Positions 7,493 to 17,130 are shown, counted from the stretch's first letter. The stretch: 64,000 nt of DNA from JACPVF01 sp964502095 (GCA_964502095.1 CAZCUF010000004.1:1-64000), one strand, 5' to 3'. The notes: a model not told the origin generated them from the sequence alone. Translations and numbers: made by a program.

Positions 7493-8632
7493 CTAACCCA
7501 ATGCCTCGCGTGTGTGGGCCCTGCCCCGCGAGCGCATCACATCCAATACGCGGGGCATAACTTCAGCATACAACTTGTACCACAAAGCGTTCGGCACAAA
7601 GTCCCAGGCGCCGAGTGTGCGCACTACGCGGCCGCCCAGCCCTTCCTTGAAGCGATATACACCCCACATCGAATCGGTTTCGTTGAACTCGTCCGGCGCG
7701 CCCCACAGATCATAAACCGCACAGCCCGCGGCCTTGGCGCGTTTCATCGCCTCCCATTGCAGGAGATAGGTCGGCATCTTTTCGCGGTGCGCCTCGCGCG
7801 ACATGCCGTAGACATAATACGCGCGGTCAGCGAATATGAACAAAAATAATCCAGCGACGGGTTCTCCGTCAACTTCAGCGATCAACGGGATGGTAATTGG
7901 TAATTGGGGATTGGTAATTGGAGATTGGATGTTCGCCATGAAAGTTTTCCAGACGGTCATATAGTAACCTTCATCACGGATCACAAACCCATCGCGGACG
8001 GAGGTTTCCGCGTACATTTTATAGAGCATCGGCAAATCGTCCCGATTCCCGACCCGCACCGTCACACCTTTTTTCTCCGCCAGGCGGACGTTGTAACGCG
8101 TCTTTTGTTTCATGCGCGCGAGCATCTCTTCTTCGGAGGCGGATAAATCGACCAAAACCGAATTGCGAAATTGGACTTGATCGGACGAGAAGACCCAGCC
8201 CCTGCGCTTCATCTCGGACATCACAGCCTGCCCGCCGTTATCAATGACATCGTCCTCGCCCTGAGGGACTCCCGTTCCCAGCGTCACATCGGGATCGAGC
8301 TTTAAAAAGATCGCACCCTGTTTTTTGGCGAAGGATTGCAGGTCATCCAGCACGAGCTTACGGAGAGACTCATTGCTCCAATTCAGCAACGGGCCTTTTG
8401 GGCAGTACAAAATACATAGCCGCGCCGCAAAGCCGCGTTGAAGAACTTGTTTCTTCAAGACCATCACCGCCGCAAGGATTCTCCCCGAAGAATCCTGCCA
8501 GACAAAAGGCAGGGGTTGCCAGCCATACTTTGCCTTGACCTGTGACCATTCCCACGTTTGAAGCAAATGCGGGTTCGGCAATTGGTTAATGATGCGATTC
8601 CACTCGGAAGAACTGCCGGTAAATGCCTGCAT
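7493..8632 (-). CDS. FemAB-like peptidoglycan bridge / aminoacyltransferase (copy 2)
   Basis: A 379-residue protein of the FemX/FemAB type (two GNAT-like domains). These proteins add amino acids from aminoacyl-tRNA to lipid II or peptidoglycan stems. Visible family features are LLQTWEWSQVKAKYGW near the N-terminus, MKQKTRYNVRLAEKKGV in the middle, and PTYLLQWEAMKRAKAAGC then YDLWGAPDE near the C-terminus. The start ATG 8632 overlaps the stop of the upstream FemAB copy (ATGA), so the two are translationally coupled. Last gene of the glycopolymer operon. The two copies are clear tandem duplicates. Confidence 0.88.
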   Translation of the reverse strand: MQAFTGSSSEWNRIINQLPNPHLLQTWEWSQVKAKYGWQPLPFVWQDSSGRILAAVMVLKKQVLQRGFAARLCILYCPKGPLLNWSNESLRKLVLDDLQSFAKKQGAIFLKLDPDVTLGTGVPQGEDDVIDNGGQAVMSEMKRRGWVFSSDQVQFRNSVLVDLSASEEEMLARMKQKTRYNVRLAEKKGVTVRVGNRDDLPMLYKMYAETSVRDGFVIRDEGYYMTVWKTFMANIQSPITNPQLPITIPLIAEVDGEPVAGLFLFIFADRAYYVYGMSREAHREKMPTYLLQWEAMKRAKAAGCAVYDLWGAPDEFNETDSMWGVYRFKEGLGGRVVRTLGAWDFVPNALWYKLYAEVMPRVLDVMRSRGRAHTREALG

Positions 8633-9651
8633 CAATCCGCCTCCCTGCCGGCCATTCGCCATAAATATAGTTTATATAACAATGGCTGATAGACTCGATC
8701 CACCGCCTGCTGTGCGCGTTTCAATTCACCGCCGAAGCCGCGCTTGAAGCGATAGACGCCCCACAAGCCGCCACTGCGCGATTCGAAATTAGCTTCCAGA
8801 GTCTCCTCGTTTTCATCCGGCACGCCCCACAAGTCGTATTCTTCACAGCCGCGTGCTTTGGCCCAACGCATCGCTTCCCACTGCAAAAGGTAAGTCGGCA
8901 TGCGGTTGCGTTCCTCATCGTTAGAGGCGCCGTACACGTACCAGGCGCGCTTTCCGTGCGCGAAAATCATCAACGCCGCGAGCGGTTTGCCTTCGTATTC
9001 GGCGAGCAACAACTCGCACATGCCGGTTGGATGAAACAATTCGTAGGCGCGGCGATAATAGTCCAGCGAATGCACGCCGAAGTTGTCGCGGCCGCCCGTG
9101 ACGAGCATCATTTTATGGAACGCGCCGAGATCGTCCCAAGCGCGGACGCTCACGCCTTTTTTCTCCGCGAGGCGGATGTTGTAACGGCATTTCTGTTTCA
9201 TGCGCGACAATATCTCGTCCTCTGTGCCGCGAATATCCACGAGGATGGTTCGAGGAGGCTGGATGTTGTGGGGGCTGACTCTCACCCGGCCCTTCGGGTC
9301 ACCCTCTCCCAATGGAAGAGAGGTTGGGATGAGGGAAGACTCCCAGGCATCAGGCTCGATCTTCAAAAAGATCGCGCGATGTTTTTTGCAAACCGCATCC
9401 ACTTCCCGCCAAAACTGATCGATGATTACTGACAACTGTTCACTCATCACTGGTTTCGGCGCGTACGCGACTGTAAATCCCAGCGGCAATTTGCGAAACA
9501 GAATTTGAATCCCCGCCTCGCCGGAGATAATGCGAACTGCGTCCCAGCCAAAAGCGGATTTCAACTCACCCCATTCGGCGGTCTGTAAGAGATGCAGTTC
9601 GGGCCGGCCGCGAACGAAGGATTGCCAGTCGGCAAGGGAGGCTTCAGGCAT
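8632..9651 (-). CDS. FemAB-like peptidoglycan bridge / aminoacyltransferase (copy 1)
   Basis: A 339-residue paralogue of the next gene, with LLQTAEWGELKSAFGW, MKQKCRYNIRLAEKKGV, PTYLLQWEAMRWAKARGC and YDLWGVPDE in the same order. It lacks about 40 residues in the middle relative to copy 2. It starts 3 nt after the CapD-like stop codon. Two copies may add successive residues of an interpeptide bridge, as FemA and FemB do in staphylococci, or may act on a surface glycan. This is inference. Confidence 0.88.
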   Translation of the reverse strand: MPEASLADWQSFVRGRPELHLLQTAEWGELKSAFGWDAVRIISGEAGIQILFRKLPLGFTVAYAPKPVMSEQLSVIIDQFWREVDAVCKKHRAIFLKIEPDAWESSLIPTSLPLGEGDPKGRVRVSPHNIQPPRTILVDIRGTEDEILSRMKQKCRYNIRLAEKKGVSVRAWDDLGAFHKMMLVTGGRDNFGVHSLDYYRRAYELFHPTGMCELLLAEYEGKPLAALMIFAHGKRAWYVYGASNDEERNRMPTYLLQWEAMRWAKARGCEEYDLWGVPDENEETLEANFESRSGGLWGVYRFKRGFGGELKRAQQAVDRVYQPLLYKLYLWRMAGREAD

Positions 9652-9654
9652 AGG

Positions 9655-11559
9655 TTAAGTCAAGGAGGAGGTATCGAACACGGGCCGCGCTTCGGATTCG
9701 CGGATGGCCGCGCCGGGAACCGCCGCGTTCAGGGTTTGGAAAACCGCGTCCATATCAGCGGCGCGGCTGGCGGCTTCGAGCGAGTCGATCACCGTTCGGA
9801 GGCCGCGCCCGTTCAAAGTCTCGGAAGAAGCGAGGCGGAAAATATCGGGATGTTCGGTTCGCTCCAAAGGAGTCCCGGCATCCCAAAGTTCCTCGGTCAA
9901 TTTCTCGCCGGGGCGCGCTCCGGTGAAAACGATTTCGATATCGCGATTCGGTTCGAGGCCGGAGAGTCGAATCAAATCTTCGGCCAGATCCACAATGCGA
10001 ATCGGTTCGCCCATATTGAGCACAAAGGTCTCACCGCCGCGTCCCATCGAGGCGGCCTGCAAAACAAGATAAACTGCTTCGGGGATGGTCATGAAAAAGC
10101 GGCGCATATCGCGATGCGTGATGGTCAGCGGACCGCCGCGCGCAATCTGTCCTTTGAAAAGAGGGATGATACTGCCGCGGCTTCCGAGCACATTGCCGAA
10201 ACGCACCACCGTGAAAGGCAGTTGTGTCTGCCGCGCCGCATCGAGCACGAGCATTTCAGCCAGGCGCTTGGTCGCGCCGTACACGCTGGTGGGCCGCACC
10301 GCTTTATCGGTGGAGATCAAAACGAAACGCCCGATCTTTTTCTGCGCGGCGGCTTCGATCATATTCCGGGTGCCGATCACATTATTGGTGATAGCCTCCG
10401 TCACATTGGCTTCCATCAATGGGACGTGTTTATGAGCGGCCGCGTGAAAGACGACCTGCGGCTGATATTCGGCGAAAATCGATTCGATACGCGCCCGGTC
10501 GCGCACATCCGCGATGACCGGGATCAGCGCCAGATCGGGATAGTCTTCGCGCAGTTCGAGAAAGATTTCAAAAATGCTGTTTTCGCCGTGTCCCAGCAGG
10601 ACCAGCTGGCTGGGTCCGCGCCGGGCAATCTGACTGCACAGCTCGCGGCCTATCGAGCCGCCCGCGCCGGTGATGAGCACGCGCTTATCGGCGAAAGCCT
10701 GGCCCACCATTTCATCGTTGACGCGCACCGGTTCACGGCGCAGGAGGTCGGTAATATCCACCTCGCGCAAACGGCTGACGCTGACCCTGCCGCCGATCAA
10801 TTCATAGATGCCCGGCATGGTGCGCGAGGGAATCCCTTTAAGGCGGCAAACATCTGTGACAAGACGGACGACCCGGCCCGGCGCGGAAGGAATCGCAATG
10901 ATAACTTCATCCACCTGCCGATTGTCGAGCACAGTGGGCAGATCTGCGATTCTTCCGATGACGCGCACGCCGTAGATCTCATGCTTCTGTTTGGCAGGAT
11001 CGTCATCGAGAAAGCCGATGGGCGTAAGATTCAATTGCGAAGTTTTTTGCAATTCGCGCGTGACGAGCGCGCCCGCGTCTCCCGCGCCGATGATCAATAC
11101 GCGTTTTCCCTTTCCATTACGGAAAAATGAAGTCTGTTCGGAAAGGATGCGCAGGGCGAAGCGCGAGCCTCCGATCAATACCAGAGATAACAGCCAGTCG
11201 ATCCCCAGCGCGGAACGCGGCATGCCGGGGCGGATCAGGTTCAGGCTGAGAAGGAAAAAGACGACGCCCGCAGTCAGCACCGAGGCGGTGGTCACCGCAA
11301 ACGTGATCAGGCGAAGCTCGTTCGTGCTGGCGTAAAGCCAAAGCCGGCGGTACAAGCCGAAAAAATAATAGGTTGGAATCTTGACCGCCAGCGCGACGAC
11401 ACACATGACCAAAACAGCCGGGAAGTAATACGGCAGTTGGCTGGCATCCAGACGCAACGCAAAACTGCCCAACACCGCGATCAGGATGAGGGCGATATCG
11501 CCGAGGAGCACAAAACGATTGCGAACGTGATAATGGGAGGTATCGGAGAGCATTTTCAT
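9655..11559 (-). CDS. membrane-bound nucleotide-sugar dehydratase/epimerase (CapD/WbpM/PglF-like)
   Basis: A 634-residue protein with four N-terminal membrane helices, a first Rossmann domain (VLIIGAGDAGALVTREL, then IGFLDDDPAKQ) and a second catalytic SDR domain (VLITGAGGSIGRELCSQIA). It has STDKAVRPTSVYGATKR, AHKHVPLME and ARPGEKLTEELWD. Homologues make UDP-sugar precursors by 4,6-dehydration. Many have Met where this one has Tyr (VYGATKR). Third from last in the minus-strand operon. No clear Shine-Dalgarno is visible at ATG 11559; ATG 11553 is an alternative. Confidence 0.92.
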   Translation of the reverse strand: MKMLSDTSHYHVRNRFVLLGDIALILIAVLGSFALRLDASQLPYYFPAVLVMCVVALAVKIPTYYFFGLYRRLWLYASTNELRLITFAVTTASVLTAGVVFFLLSLNLIRPGMPRSALGIDWLLSLVLIGGSRFALRILSEQTSFFRNGKGKRVLIIGAGDAGALVTRELQKTSQLNLTPIGFLDDDPAKQKHEIYGVRVIGRIADLPTVLDNRQVDEVIIAIPSAPGRVVRLVTDVCRLKGIPSRTMPGIYELIGGRVSVSRLREVDITDLLRREPVRVNDEMVGQAFADKRVLITGAGGSIGRELCSQIARRGPSQLVLLGHGENSIFEIFLELREDYPDLALIPVIADVRDRARIESIFAEYQPQVVFHAAAHKHVPLMEANVTEAITNNVIGTRNMIEAAAQKKIGRFVLISTDKAVRPTSVYGATKRLAEMLVLDAARQTQLPFTVVRFGNVLGSRGSIIPLFKGQIARGGPLTITHRDMRRFFMTIPEAVYLVLQAASMGRGGETFVLNMGEPIRIVDLAEDLIRLSGLEPNRDIEIVFTGARPGEKLTEELWDAGTPLERTEHPDIFRLASSETLNGRGLRTVIDSLEAASRAADMDAVFQTLNAAVPGAAIRESEARPVFDTSSLT

Positions 11560-11614
11560 GATGGCTGTAGCTCGAATGCGGAGCGTTGAAAGCGCCTCCG
11601 CCCAGAACCGCCAG

Positions 11615-12547
11615 CTATGATTCCTTTTTCATCCACTCAACGGCTTCCTGCAAGCCTTCATCCAGTGCGGTCTGGGCGCGGAAGCCAATCAGACGGTCCG
11701 CTTTTTCCGGCGAACCAACGGAGCGATAAATATCGCCGGCGCGCGGTTCGGCAAAGGACGGCGCGGGCATCGAGGGAAACTGTTCATGTAACGTTTCGAT
11801 CAGGTCGAGCACGCGCGTTTCCCGTCCGGTGCAAATGTTGAAGATCTGCCCGGGCGCAGCGGGATGCTCGGAAGCGATCAGGTTGGCGCGCACTACATCG
11901 CGCACATTGATCAGGTCGCGCGTCTGGCCGCCATCGCCAAAGATCGTGATGGGTTCATTATCCAGTAAACGGCGGATAAAAATTGGCACGGCCGCGGCAT
12001 ACATCGAGTCGGGTCGTTGACGCGGGCCGTACACGTTGAAATAACGGAGAGCCACGACTTCCAAATTCATCGAAGCCGTATAAAGCTGGCCGTAGATTTC
12101 ATCGACGCGCTTGGAGGCCGCGTAAGGCGATAAGGGACGGAGGACCGTCTCCTCGGTCAACGGCAGATCGGGAGCATCGCCATAAACAGCCGCGCTGGAG
12201 GCAAAGACAATGCGCTTCACGCCCGCCCTGCGAGCGGCCTCGAATAAAACGGAGGTTCCCGTCACGTTGACATCGAAACAATTCTGCGGCTCCTGCATGG
12301 ATTGCGGAACGGATACAAACGCGGCCTGATGAAAAACTATTTCGACGCCGCGTACAGCCTCGGCCACGCGGGAGGCGTCGCGCAGATCGCCTTCGAGAAG
12401 CTCCGGCTTCCCATTCAAGTCGGAAAGATTGCCGCGCTTGCCGGTCGAGAAGTTATCCAGCACGCGCACTTGCGCGCCGCGCACCAATAAGGCGCGGGCG
12501 ATGTGCGATCCGATAAAACCGGCGCCGCCAGTGACGAGAACCTTCAC
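11615..12547 (-). CDS. UDP-glucose 4-epimerase-like NAD-dependent epimerase
   Basis: A 310-residue extended SDR with VLVTGGAGFIGSHIARALL at the N-terminus, FASSAAVYG and the catalytic SPYAASK. It also has RYFNVYGPRQRPDS, FGDGGQTRDLINVRD and the C-terminal PRAGDIYRSVGSPEKA. This resembles GalE-like or WbpP-like UDP-sugar epimerases of surface-polysaccharide clusters. The start is GTG, one base after the stop of the upstream glycosylphosphotransferase gene. The exact sugar is unknown. Confidence 0.9.
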   Translation of the reverse strand: MKVLVTGGAGFIGSHIARALLVRGAQVRVLDNFSTGKRGNLSDLNGKPELLEGDLRDASRVAEAVRGVEIVFHQAAFVSVPQSMQEPQNCFDVNVTGTSVLFEAARRAGVKRIVFASSAAVYGDAPDLPLTEETVLRPLSPYAASKRVDEIYGQLYTASMNLEVVALRYFNVYGPRQRPDSMYAAAVPIFIRRLLDNEPITIFGDGGQTRDLINVRDVVRANLIASEHPAAPGQIFNICTGRETRVLDLIETLHEQFPSMPAPSFAEPRAGDIYRSVGSPEKADRLIGFRAQTALDEGLQEAVEWMKKES

Positions 12548-12548
12548 T

Positions 12549-13991
12549 CTACCATCCCGTCCGGCGGATGACCGTGCCGATAGTTCGTAAAATAATGTTG
12601 AAGTCCATACTCAGGGTGCGGTGTTTGATGTAATACAGATCGTATTCGAGCTTAATGACCGTATCGTAGACTGTGGCCGCGTATCCGTAATTGATCTGCG
12701 CCCAACCCGTAAGCCCCGGCTTGACGAGCAGGCGGGCGCGATAAAAGGGAATCTGTTTTTGGTAGGAGTGAACCAGTTCGAAACGTTCGGCGCGCGGTCC
12801 CACCAGGCTCATCTCGCCGTGCAGTACATTCCAAAATTGCGGCAGTTCATCCAGCCGCGTGCGCCGCAGAAAGCGTCCTACGCGTGTGACGCGCGGGTCG
12901 TCCTTCTCTGCCGGCCGTACCTGCCCATCGGCTTCGGCATCCTTGCGCATGGAGCGATATTTAAAAATGGAATACGGCACGCCGCCTTTGCCAAGCCGCG
13001 GCTGGGAATAGAAAATGGGCAGTCCGCTGTCGATCGTAATGGCAATCGCAGTAAACGGAAGCGTGATAAGCAAAATCAATACGCCCAGTAAACCGCCGAC
13101 AATATCCATCAGCCGTTTGGCCAGTTCGTAAAACCCGCTGACGCGCGCCTGGTCGACGAAGGAGCGCAGCATCCAATCGGATTCGAGGTGATGGATCGGA
13201 ACGCGCCCCGATACTTCCTCGTAGATGGTGGGCATGCGGATCACATCCACGCCGCGTTCCTGTGCATCCAAAATGATTTGGAACGTCGCGCCGTGAATTT
13301 CGCCTGTAATCGCCACTACCACTTCTGAAATGCGATAATCCTCGGCGGCCTTCAACAAGTGAGCGCTGGAGGCAAGGATGGGAAATCCCAATACCGTGTG
13401 GCCGGTCTTCTTCGGATCGTCATCTATGAATCCCACCAAATTGAACGGCGGCGGATGCAGGGTCCGATACATTTCAGCCAGAGTATGCCCGGCTTTGCCC
13501 GCCCCAACAATGAGCACGCGGCGGCTAATCCCCGATGAGGTATAAATCCGAATATAGATGGCGCGCCAGATCGTAGTCAGGATGGAGGCAAGCAACAGGA
13601 ACGCGCCCACGCCGATGCGCGGCAGGCTGTTCGGTTCGACGCGGATCATAAACAGCAATGAGTAAACCAGCAACCCAACGAACGCCGCAATAACAATACC
13701 GCGCAGGGTCCGGTTCCAATTGGAGGAAGTGCGCGAGTCGTACAATTCCACCATCAGAAAAATCCAGGCCAGCGGCAGGAGATAGAACCAGATCGGCACT
13801 TCGATCTGGATCAGTTTTTGGGCGCGCGTCAGCGATATACCCGACTGAAGCATTTGATACAGTAAATACTCGTACCAAATGTACAGCGAGCCAAACACCG
13901 CGGCGGTAGATGCAATCAGGTCCCCGATCAGCAGGATCGAACGTTGTTCGCTGGGACGAAGTCGAAGAGGAGGGCGTAAAGTATCGGCCAT
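12549..13991 (-). CDS. exopolysaccharide polyprenyl-glycosylphosphotransferase
   Basis: A 480-residue WbaP/WcaJ-type initiating transferase that puts sugar-1-phosphate onto undecaprenyl phosphate. It has five predicted N-terminal helices, a CoA-binding-like Rossmann domain (RVLIVGAGKAGHTLAEMY, GFIDDDPKKTG), and a C-terminal catalytic domain with FKYRSMRKDAEADG, RRTRLDELPQFWNVL, MSLVGPRAERFE and KPGLTGWAQINYGY. It starts the chain that the neighbouring GT2 and epimerases extend. There are 3 nt between this gene and the GT2 gene. Confidence 0.95.
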   Translation of the reverse strand: MADTLRPPLRLRPSEQRSILLIGDLIASTAAVFGSLYIWYEYLLYQMLQSGISLTRAQKLIQIEVPIWFYLLPLAWIFLMVELYDSRTSSNWNRTLRGIVIAAFVGLLVYSLLFMIRVEPNSLPRIGVGAFLLLASILTTIWRAIYIRIYTSSGISRRVLIVGAGKAGHTLAEMYRTLHPPPFNLVGFIDDDPKKTGHTVLGFPILASSAHLLKAAEDYRISEVVVAITGEIHGATFQIILDAQERGVDVIRMPTIYEEVSGRVPIHHLESDWMLRSFVDQARVSGFYELAKRLMDIVGGLLGVLILLITLPFTAIAITIDSGLPIFYSQPRLGKGGVPYSIFKYRSMRKDAEADGQVRPAEKDDPRVTRVGRFLRRTRLDELPQFWNVLHGEMSLVGPRAERFELVHSYQKQIPFYRARLLVKPGLTGWAQINYGYAATVYDTVIKLEYDLYYIKHRTLSMDFNIILRTIGTVIRRTGW

Positions 13992-13994
13992 AAA

Positions 13995-14993
13995 TTATTT
14001 CGTTGTTCGCACCGAGGCAAGACTCCATAAAAATCCGCTGCCCCATGAAAGGTGCATGGTGGCAACGGCAAGCGGCAGACCCAAAATCAGAAAGCTCTTT
14101 TTAGTTTGGACGGCCGCAACAATTCCCGCCAAAAGCAGAGCGAGAACATAAACAGCCAATATCAAGATCAATCCGAAACACGCCATATCGAACCAAAGAC
14201 TCAAAACCGCCAAAACGATCAAGGTCAATATAAAGGCTGGAGGCAACGCCTGGCGCCAACGAAGCGTGGCCGGATAACTCCTCAACATTCGCCACTTCCA
14301 ATATCCATAACGCCAGTATTGACGCGCCAACTCCGAAAGCGTCCCGCGGGCAAAATACACAGATCGGATCATCGGATCGAGCCAGACCGTGCCGCCCGCC
14401 CGGCGAATGCGCGCGTTAAACTCATAATCTTCGTTGCTCAATAAAGTCTCATCAAATGGACCGATGCTTTGAATCAGTTCACGCCGAAAGGCGCCGAAGG
14501 GAACCGTATCCACCGCGCCGGCTTGCGGTGAAAGACGATATAACGCGTCGCCCGCGCCCAGCGGATGTGCGGCGGCCGCGGCAATCGCTTCGGCGATCCA
14601 TGTTTGCGCGCCCGGGCGAATTTGCCAAACTCCGCCCACGTTCATGCCGCGCTGTTCTTCCAGCGCCCGAACACAATTCTCAACGTACTCAGGGTCTGGC
14701 ATCGAGTGCGCGTCCAGCCGGACGATGAATTGTCCGCTGGAGGCGTGGATGGCAACATTCAGTCCGGCAGGAATCGTGCCTTTTTCGTTATCCACCACGC
14801 GCACAGCGAGCCGGGGATGTTCCTTCTGAAATCCATTGATCGCATCCCGCGTGCCGTCGGTGGAATGACCGTCCGCGATGACGACTTCCAATTGACCGAG
14901 CGGATAGGTTTGCGCCAAAATGGCATCCAGCAAATGACGGATGGTTGCCTGTTCATTGTAGCACGGGACAATCACTGAAACTGTAGGGGTCAT
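13995..14993 (-). CDS. glycosyltransferase family 2 with C-terminal membrane helices
   Basis: A 332-residue GT-A-fold transferase: SVIVPCYNEQATIRHLLDAI, VIADGHSTDGTRD, then VRLDAHSMPDPEYVENC with the metal-binding DxH, and NEDYEFNARIRRAGG as the acceptor-side motif. Two to three hydrophobic segments follow (about residues 240-330). This is the succinoglycan ExoA-like architecture. I start it at ATG 14993; the ATG at 15008 overlaps the -10 box. First gene of the operon that runs to 7493. Confidence 0.9.
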   Translation of the reverse strand: MTPTVSVIVPCYNEQATIRHLLDAILAQTYPLGQLEVVIADGHSTDGTRDAINGFQKEHPRLAVRVVDNEKGTIPAGLNVAIHASSGQFIVRLDAHSMPDPEYVENCVRALEEQRGMNVGGVWQIRPGAQTWIAEAIAAAAAHPLGAGDALYRLSPQAGAVDTVPFGAFRRELIQSIGPFDETLLSNEDYEFNARIRRAGGTVWLDPMIRSVYFARGTLSELARQYWRYGYWKWRMLRSYPATLRWRQALPPAFILTLIVLAVLSLWFDMACFGLILILAVYVLALLLAGIVAAVQTKKSFLILGLPLAVATMHLSWGSGFLWSLASVRTTK

Positions 14994-15006
14994 GGGCGTA
15001 ACCCGC

Positions 15007-15012
15007 ATTATA
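15007..15012 (-). promoter_or_regulatory. -10 box of the glycopolymer operon
   Basis: TATAAT on the minus strand lies 13 nt before ATG 14993. No Shine-Dalgarno is visible, so the leader is very short or absent. It probably drives all six genes down to 7493. Confidence 0.5.
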
Positions 15013-15037
15013 CAAAAGCCGGACGCACAGCGTAAGG

Positions 15038-16444
15038 CTATTTTTTACGGCGCAGTGTGGAGGCCGTAAGCTGGGAAAGGGGAAAAAATAGCAGGAAGCT
15101 CGTGCCTTCACCCGGCTGACTGCGGACGCTAATTCTACCATCATGCGCCTGGACGATCTCATGCACGATAGCCAGACCCAAACCGGCGCCCTGCTTCTCT
15201 CCGCGCGGGCGGGATGGGTCCGCCTGATAGAAGCGGTCGAAGATGTGCGCCAACGCTTCCTGCGGGACCCCGCGGCCGGTATCCTGCACTTCGAATTCCA
15301 TTTCCGCCCCCGCTTGCGCGGCGCGTAGAATCACGCTTCCGCCGCCGGGCGTGAACTTGAGCGCGTTATCCACCAAATTCGTGAAGACCTGCGCCATGCG
15401 GTCGCCGTCGGCGAGCAAAACCGGAAGGTTCGGCGGCGTTTGCACACGCAGAGTCACACCCAGTTTTTGCGCCTGAATGGAAAACTTCTCGACCACGTTA
15501 TTCAACAGCGCGCGCACATCCAGCGAGGACATCTTCAAATCCGCGGTGCCGGCTTCCAGCCGCGCCAGATCGAGCAAGTCCAACACCAGCCGGTGCATGC
15601 GGCTCGACTCGTTATAAATGACCTCAGCGGCCTGCCGGCGCGCGTCGGGCGAATCGGCAGTGCCGTCCAGGATGGCCTGCGAAAATCCCTGAATGGACGT
15701 GAGCGGCGTTTTAAGCTCATGCGAAACATTGGCGACAAAATCGCGCTGTGACCTTTGACTGCCGCGCACGCGCCCGATCATTTCGTTGAACGCGCCGGTC
15801 AACTCCTGTACTTCACGCGGACCGCGTACCGGCACCGTATGAATCTCGCTGGCGGGAAAGCCGCGCGCCGCGGCGATCATATTTTGCAGAGGATCCGCCA
15901 CCCAACGCGCCACAACGAAAGCTAGAATCAGCGAAAGCACCAGGGCGATCAACGCCCCTTCCAGCAAAGGCGTCAATAATTCGTCGGCAAAGATGCTCAG
16001 GAAAGGAGTCTTTGGCCGCAATGCCGCCACTAACAACGTGTCACCGTTCGGCAAAGGATTGGAAGTGAACAGCCAGACCTTTCCGTTTCGGGCGCGTAGC
16101 TCCGGAATGAGGCGATTCAATATCGGTCGCCGCGCGTACTGCAAGGCAGGTTCCGTTGGGCTGGTATCCAGCAACAGCTTTTGTTGGGAGTCATAAACCA
16201 ACACGCGCACGTTGAAGGTTTGCGTAATGCGCTGGAGCGAAGCGGAATCCTGTGAAGACAGGATCTGCTGTGGCTGGCTCTGGATGATCGATTCTGCGGC
16301 GCGCAGGCGGTCCATCGTCTGACGCGTGAGAGCCGGATTCCGAATCAGGTACAACAAAAGCACAACCGCCACGACTATCAACGCCGTGGCGATCAAAACC
16401 GCATAACTCAGCCAAAGACGGGAACGCAGGGAAGAGAACATCAC
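15038..16444 (-). CDS. two-component sensor histidine kinase, membrane-bound
   Basis: A 468-residue HisKA/HATPase kinase. It has a first TM helix (about 12-33), an extracytoplasmic sensor region, a second TM near residues 160-185, and a HAMP linker. The H-box is VSHELKTPLTSIQGF with an intact phospho-acceptor His. The N-box is NLVDNALKFTPGG and the G-boxes are DTGRGVP and GAGLGLAIVHEIV. Its start overlaps the response-regulator stop by 4 nt. The architecture is that of PhoR/WalK/BaeS-like kinases. The stimulus is unknown. Confidence 0.95.
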   Translation of the reverse strand: MMFSSLRSRLWLSYAVLIATALIVVAVVLLLYLIRNPALTRQTMDRLRAAESIIQSQPQQILSSQDSASLQRITQTFNVRVLVYDSQQKLLLDTSPTEPALQYARRPILNRLIPELRARNGKVWLFTSNPLPNGDTLLVAALRPKTPFLSIFADELLTPLLEGALIALVLSLILAFVVARWVADPLQNMIAAARGFPASEIHTVPVRGPREVQELTGAFNEMIGRVRGSQRSQRDFVANVSHELKTPLTSIQGFSQAILDGTADSPDARRQAAEVIYNESSRMHRLVLDLLDLARLEAGTADLKMSSLDVRALLNNVVEKFSIQAQKLGVTLRVQTPPNLPVLLADGDRMAQVFTNLVDNALKFTPGGGSVILRAAQAGAEMEFEVQDTGRGVPQEALAHIFDRFYQADPSRPRGEKQGAGLGLAIVHEIVQAHDGRISVRSQPGEGTSFLLFFPLSQLTASTLRRKK

Positions 16445-17124
16445 GCAACCAGTTTATAACCGACGCCTGTCACCGTTTCGATGTGAACCGAGGAGTCTTC
16501 GATCTTTTTACGCAAATGCGCGATGTGCACGTCCACCGTGCGGGTCTGTCCGTAAAAATCAAAGCCCCATGCCAGTTGCAGGAGTTGCTCGCGGCTGAGG
16601 ACGAGTCCGCGGTGTTCGGCCAAAGTGAGGAGCAGGTCGAATTCCTGCGTCCGCAATTCGAGGGTCCGCGCGGCGAGGCGCACTTCGCGGCTGGCGGGAT
16701 CAATGGTCAGGTCGCCGAGTTGAATCCTTTTGGCGGTTGCCGCCAAAGGTTTGCCTCCGCTTCGCCGCAAGATCGCTTTGACGCGCGCCACCAATTCGCG
16801 CGGGTTGAACGGCTTGGTCAGGTAATCATCCGCGCCCAGCTCGAGGCCAAGCACTTTGTCGATATCCTCATCACGCGCCGTCAACATGATGATCGCCACC
16901 GGATTATTCTCTGCGCGCAAACGACGGCAGACTTCCAGCCCATCCAACTTCGGCAACATGATGTCCAATACGATCAACGCGGGACGTTGGCGCGCCGCCG
17001 TTTCGAGCGCCGCTTCTCCATCCGCGGCCTGTTCGACGCGAAACCCTTCGCGCTCCAGATACATGCGCGCCAATTGGATGATGGAGGGTTCGTCGTCAAC
17101 CAGCAGGATGGATTCGTTGGGCAT
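16441..17124 (-). CDS. OmpR/PhoB-family response regulator
   Basis: A 227-residue regulator with an N-terminal receiver domain (LLVDDEPSI acidic pocket, phospho-acceptor Asp in LIVLDIMLPKLDG, LTARDE and TKPFNPRELVARVKAILRR) and a C-terminal winged helix (LELRTQEFDLLLTLAEHRG, then RTVDVHIAHLRKKIE). It is the cognate partner of the overlapping downstream kinase. The gene begins 6 nt after the RidA stop codon, so RidA, regulator and kinase probably share a transcript. Confidence 0.96.
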   Translation of the reverse strand: MPNESILLVDDEPSIIQLARMYLEREGFRVEQAADGEAALETAARQRPALIVLDIMLPKLDGLEVCRRLRAENNPVAIIMLTARDEDIDKVLGLELGADDYLTKPFNPRELVARVKAILRRSGGKPLAATAKRIQLGDLTIDPASREVRLAARTLELRTQEFDLLLTLAEHRGLVLSREQLLQLAWGFDFYGQTRTVDVHIAHLRKKIEDSSVHIETVTGVGYKLVA

Positions 17125-17130
17125 AAATCG

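Noticed and set aside
9592..11130. A 512-codon plus-strand open frame opposite the CapD-like gene
   Set aside because: It is antisense to a clear SDR-family gene. Its His/Arg-rich translation resembles no family and arises from the GC-skewed codon use of the real gene.
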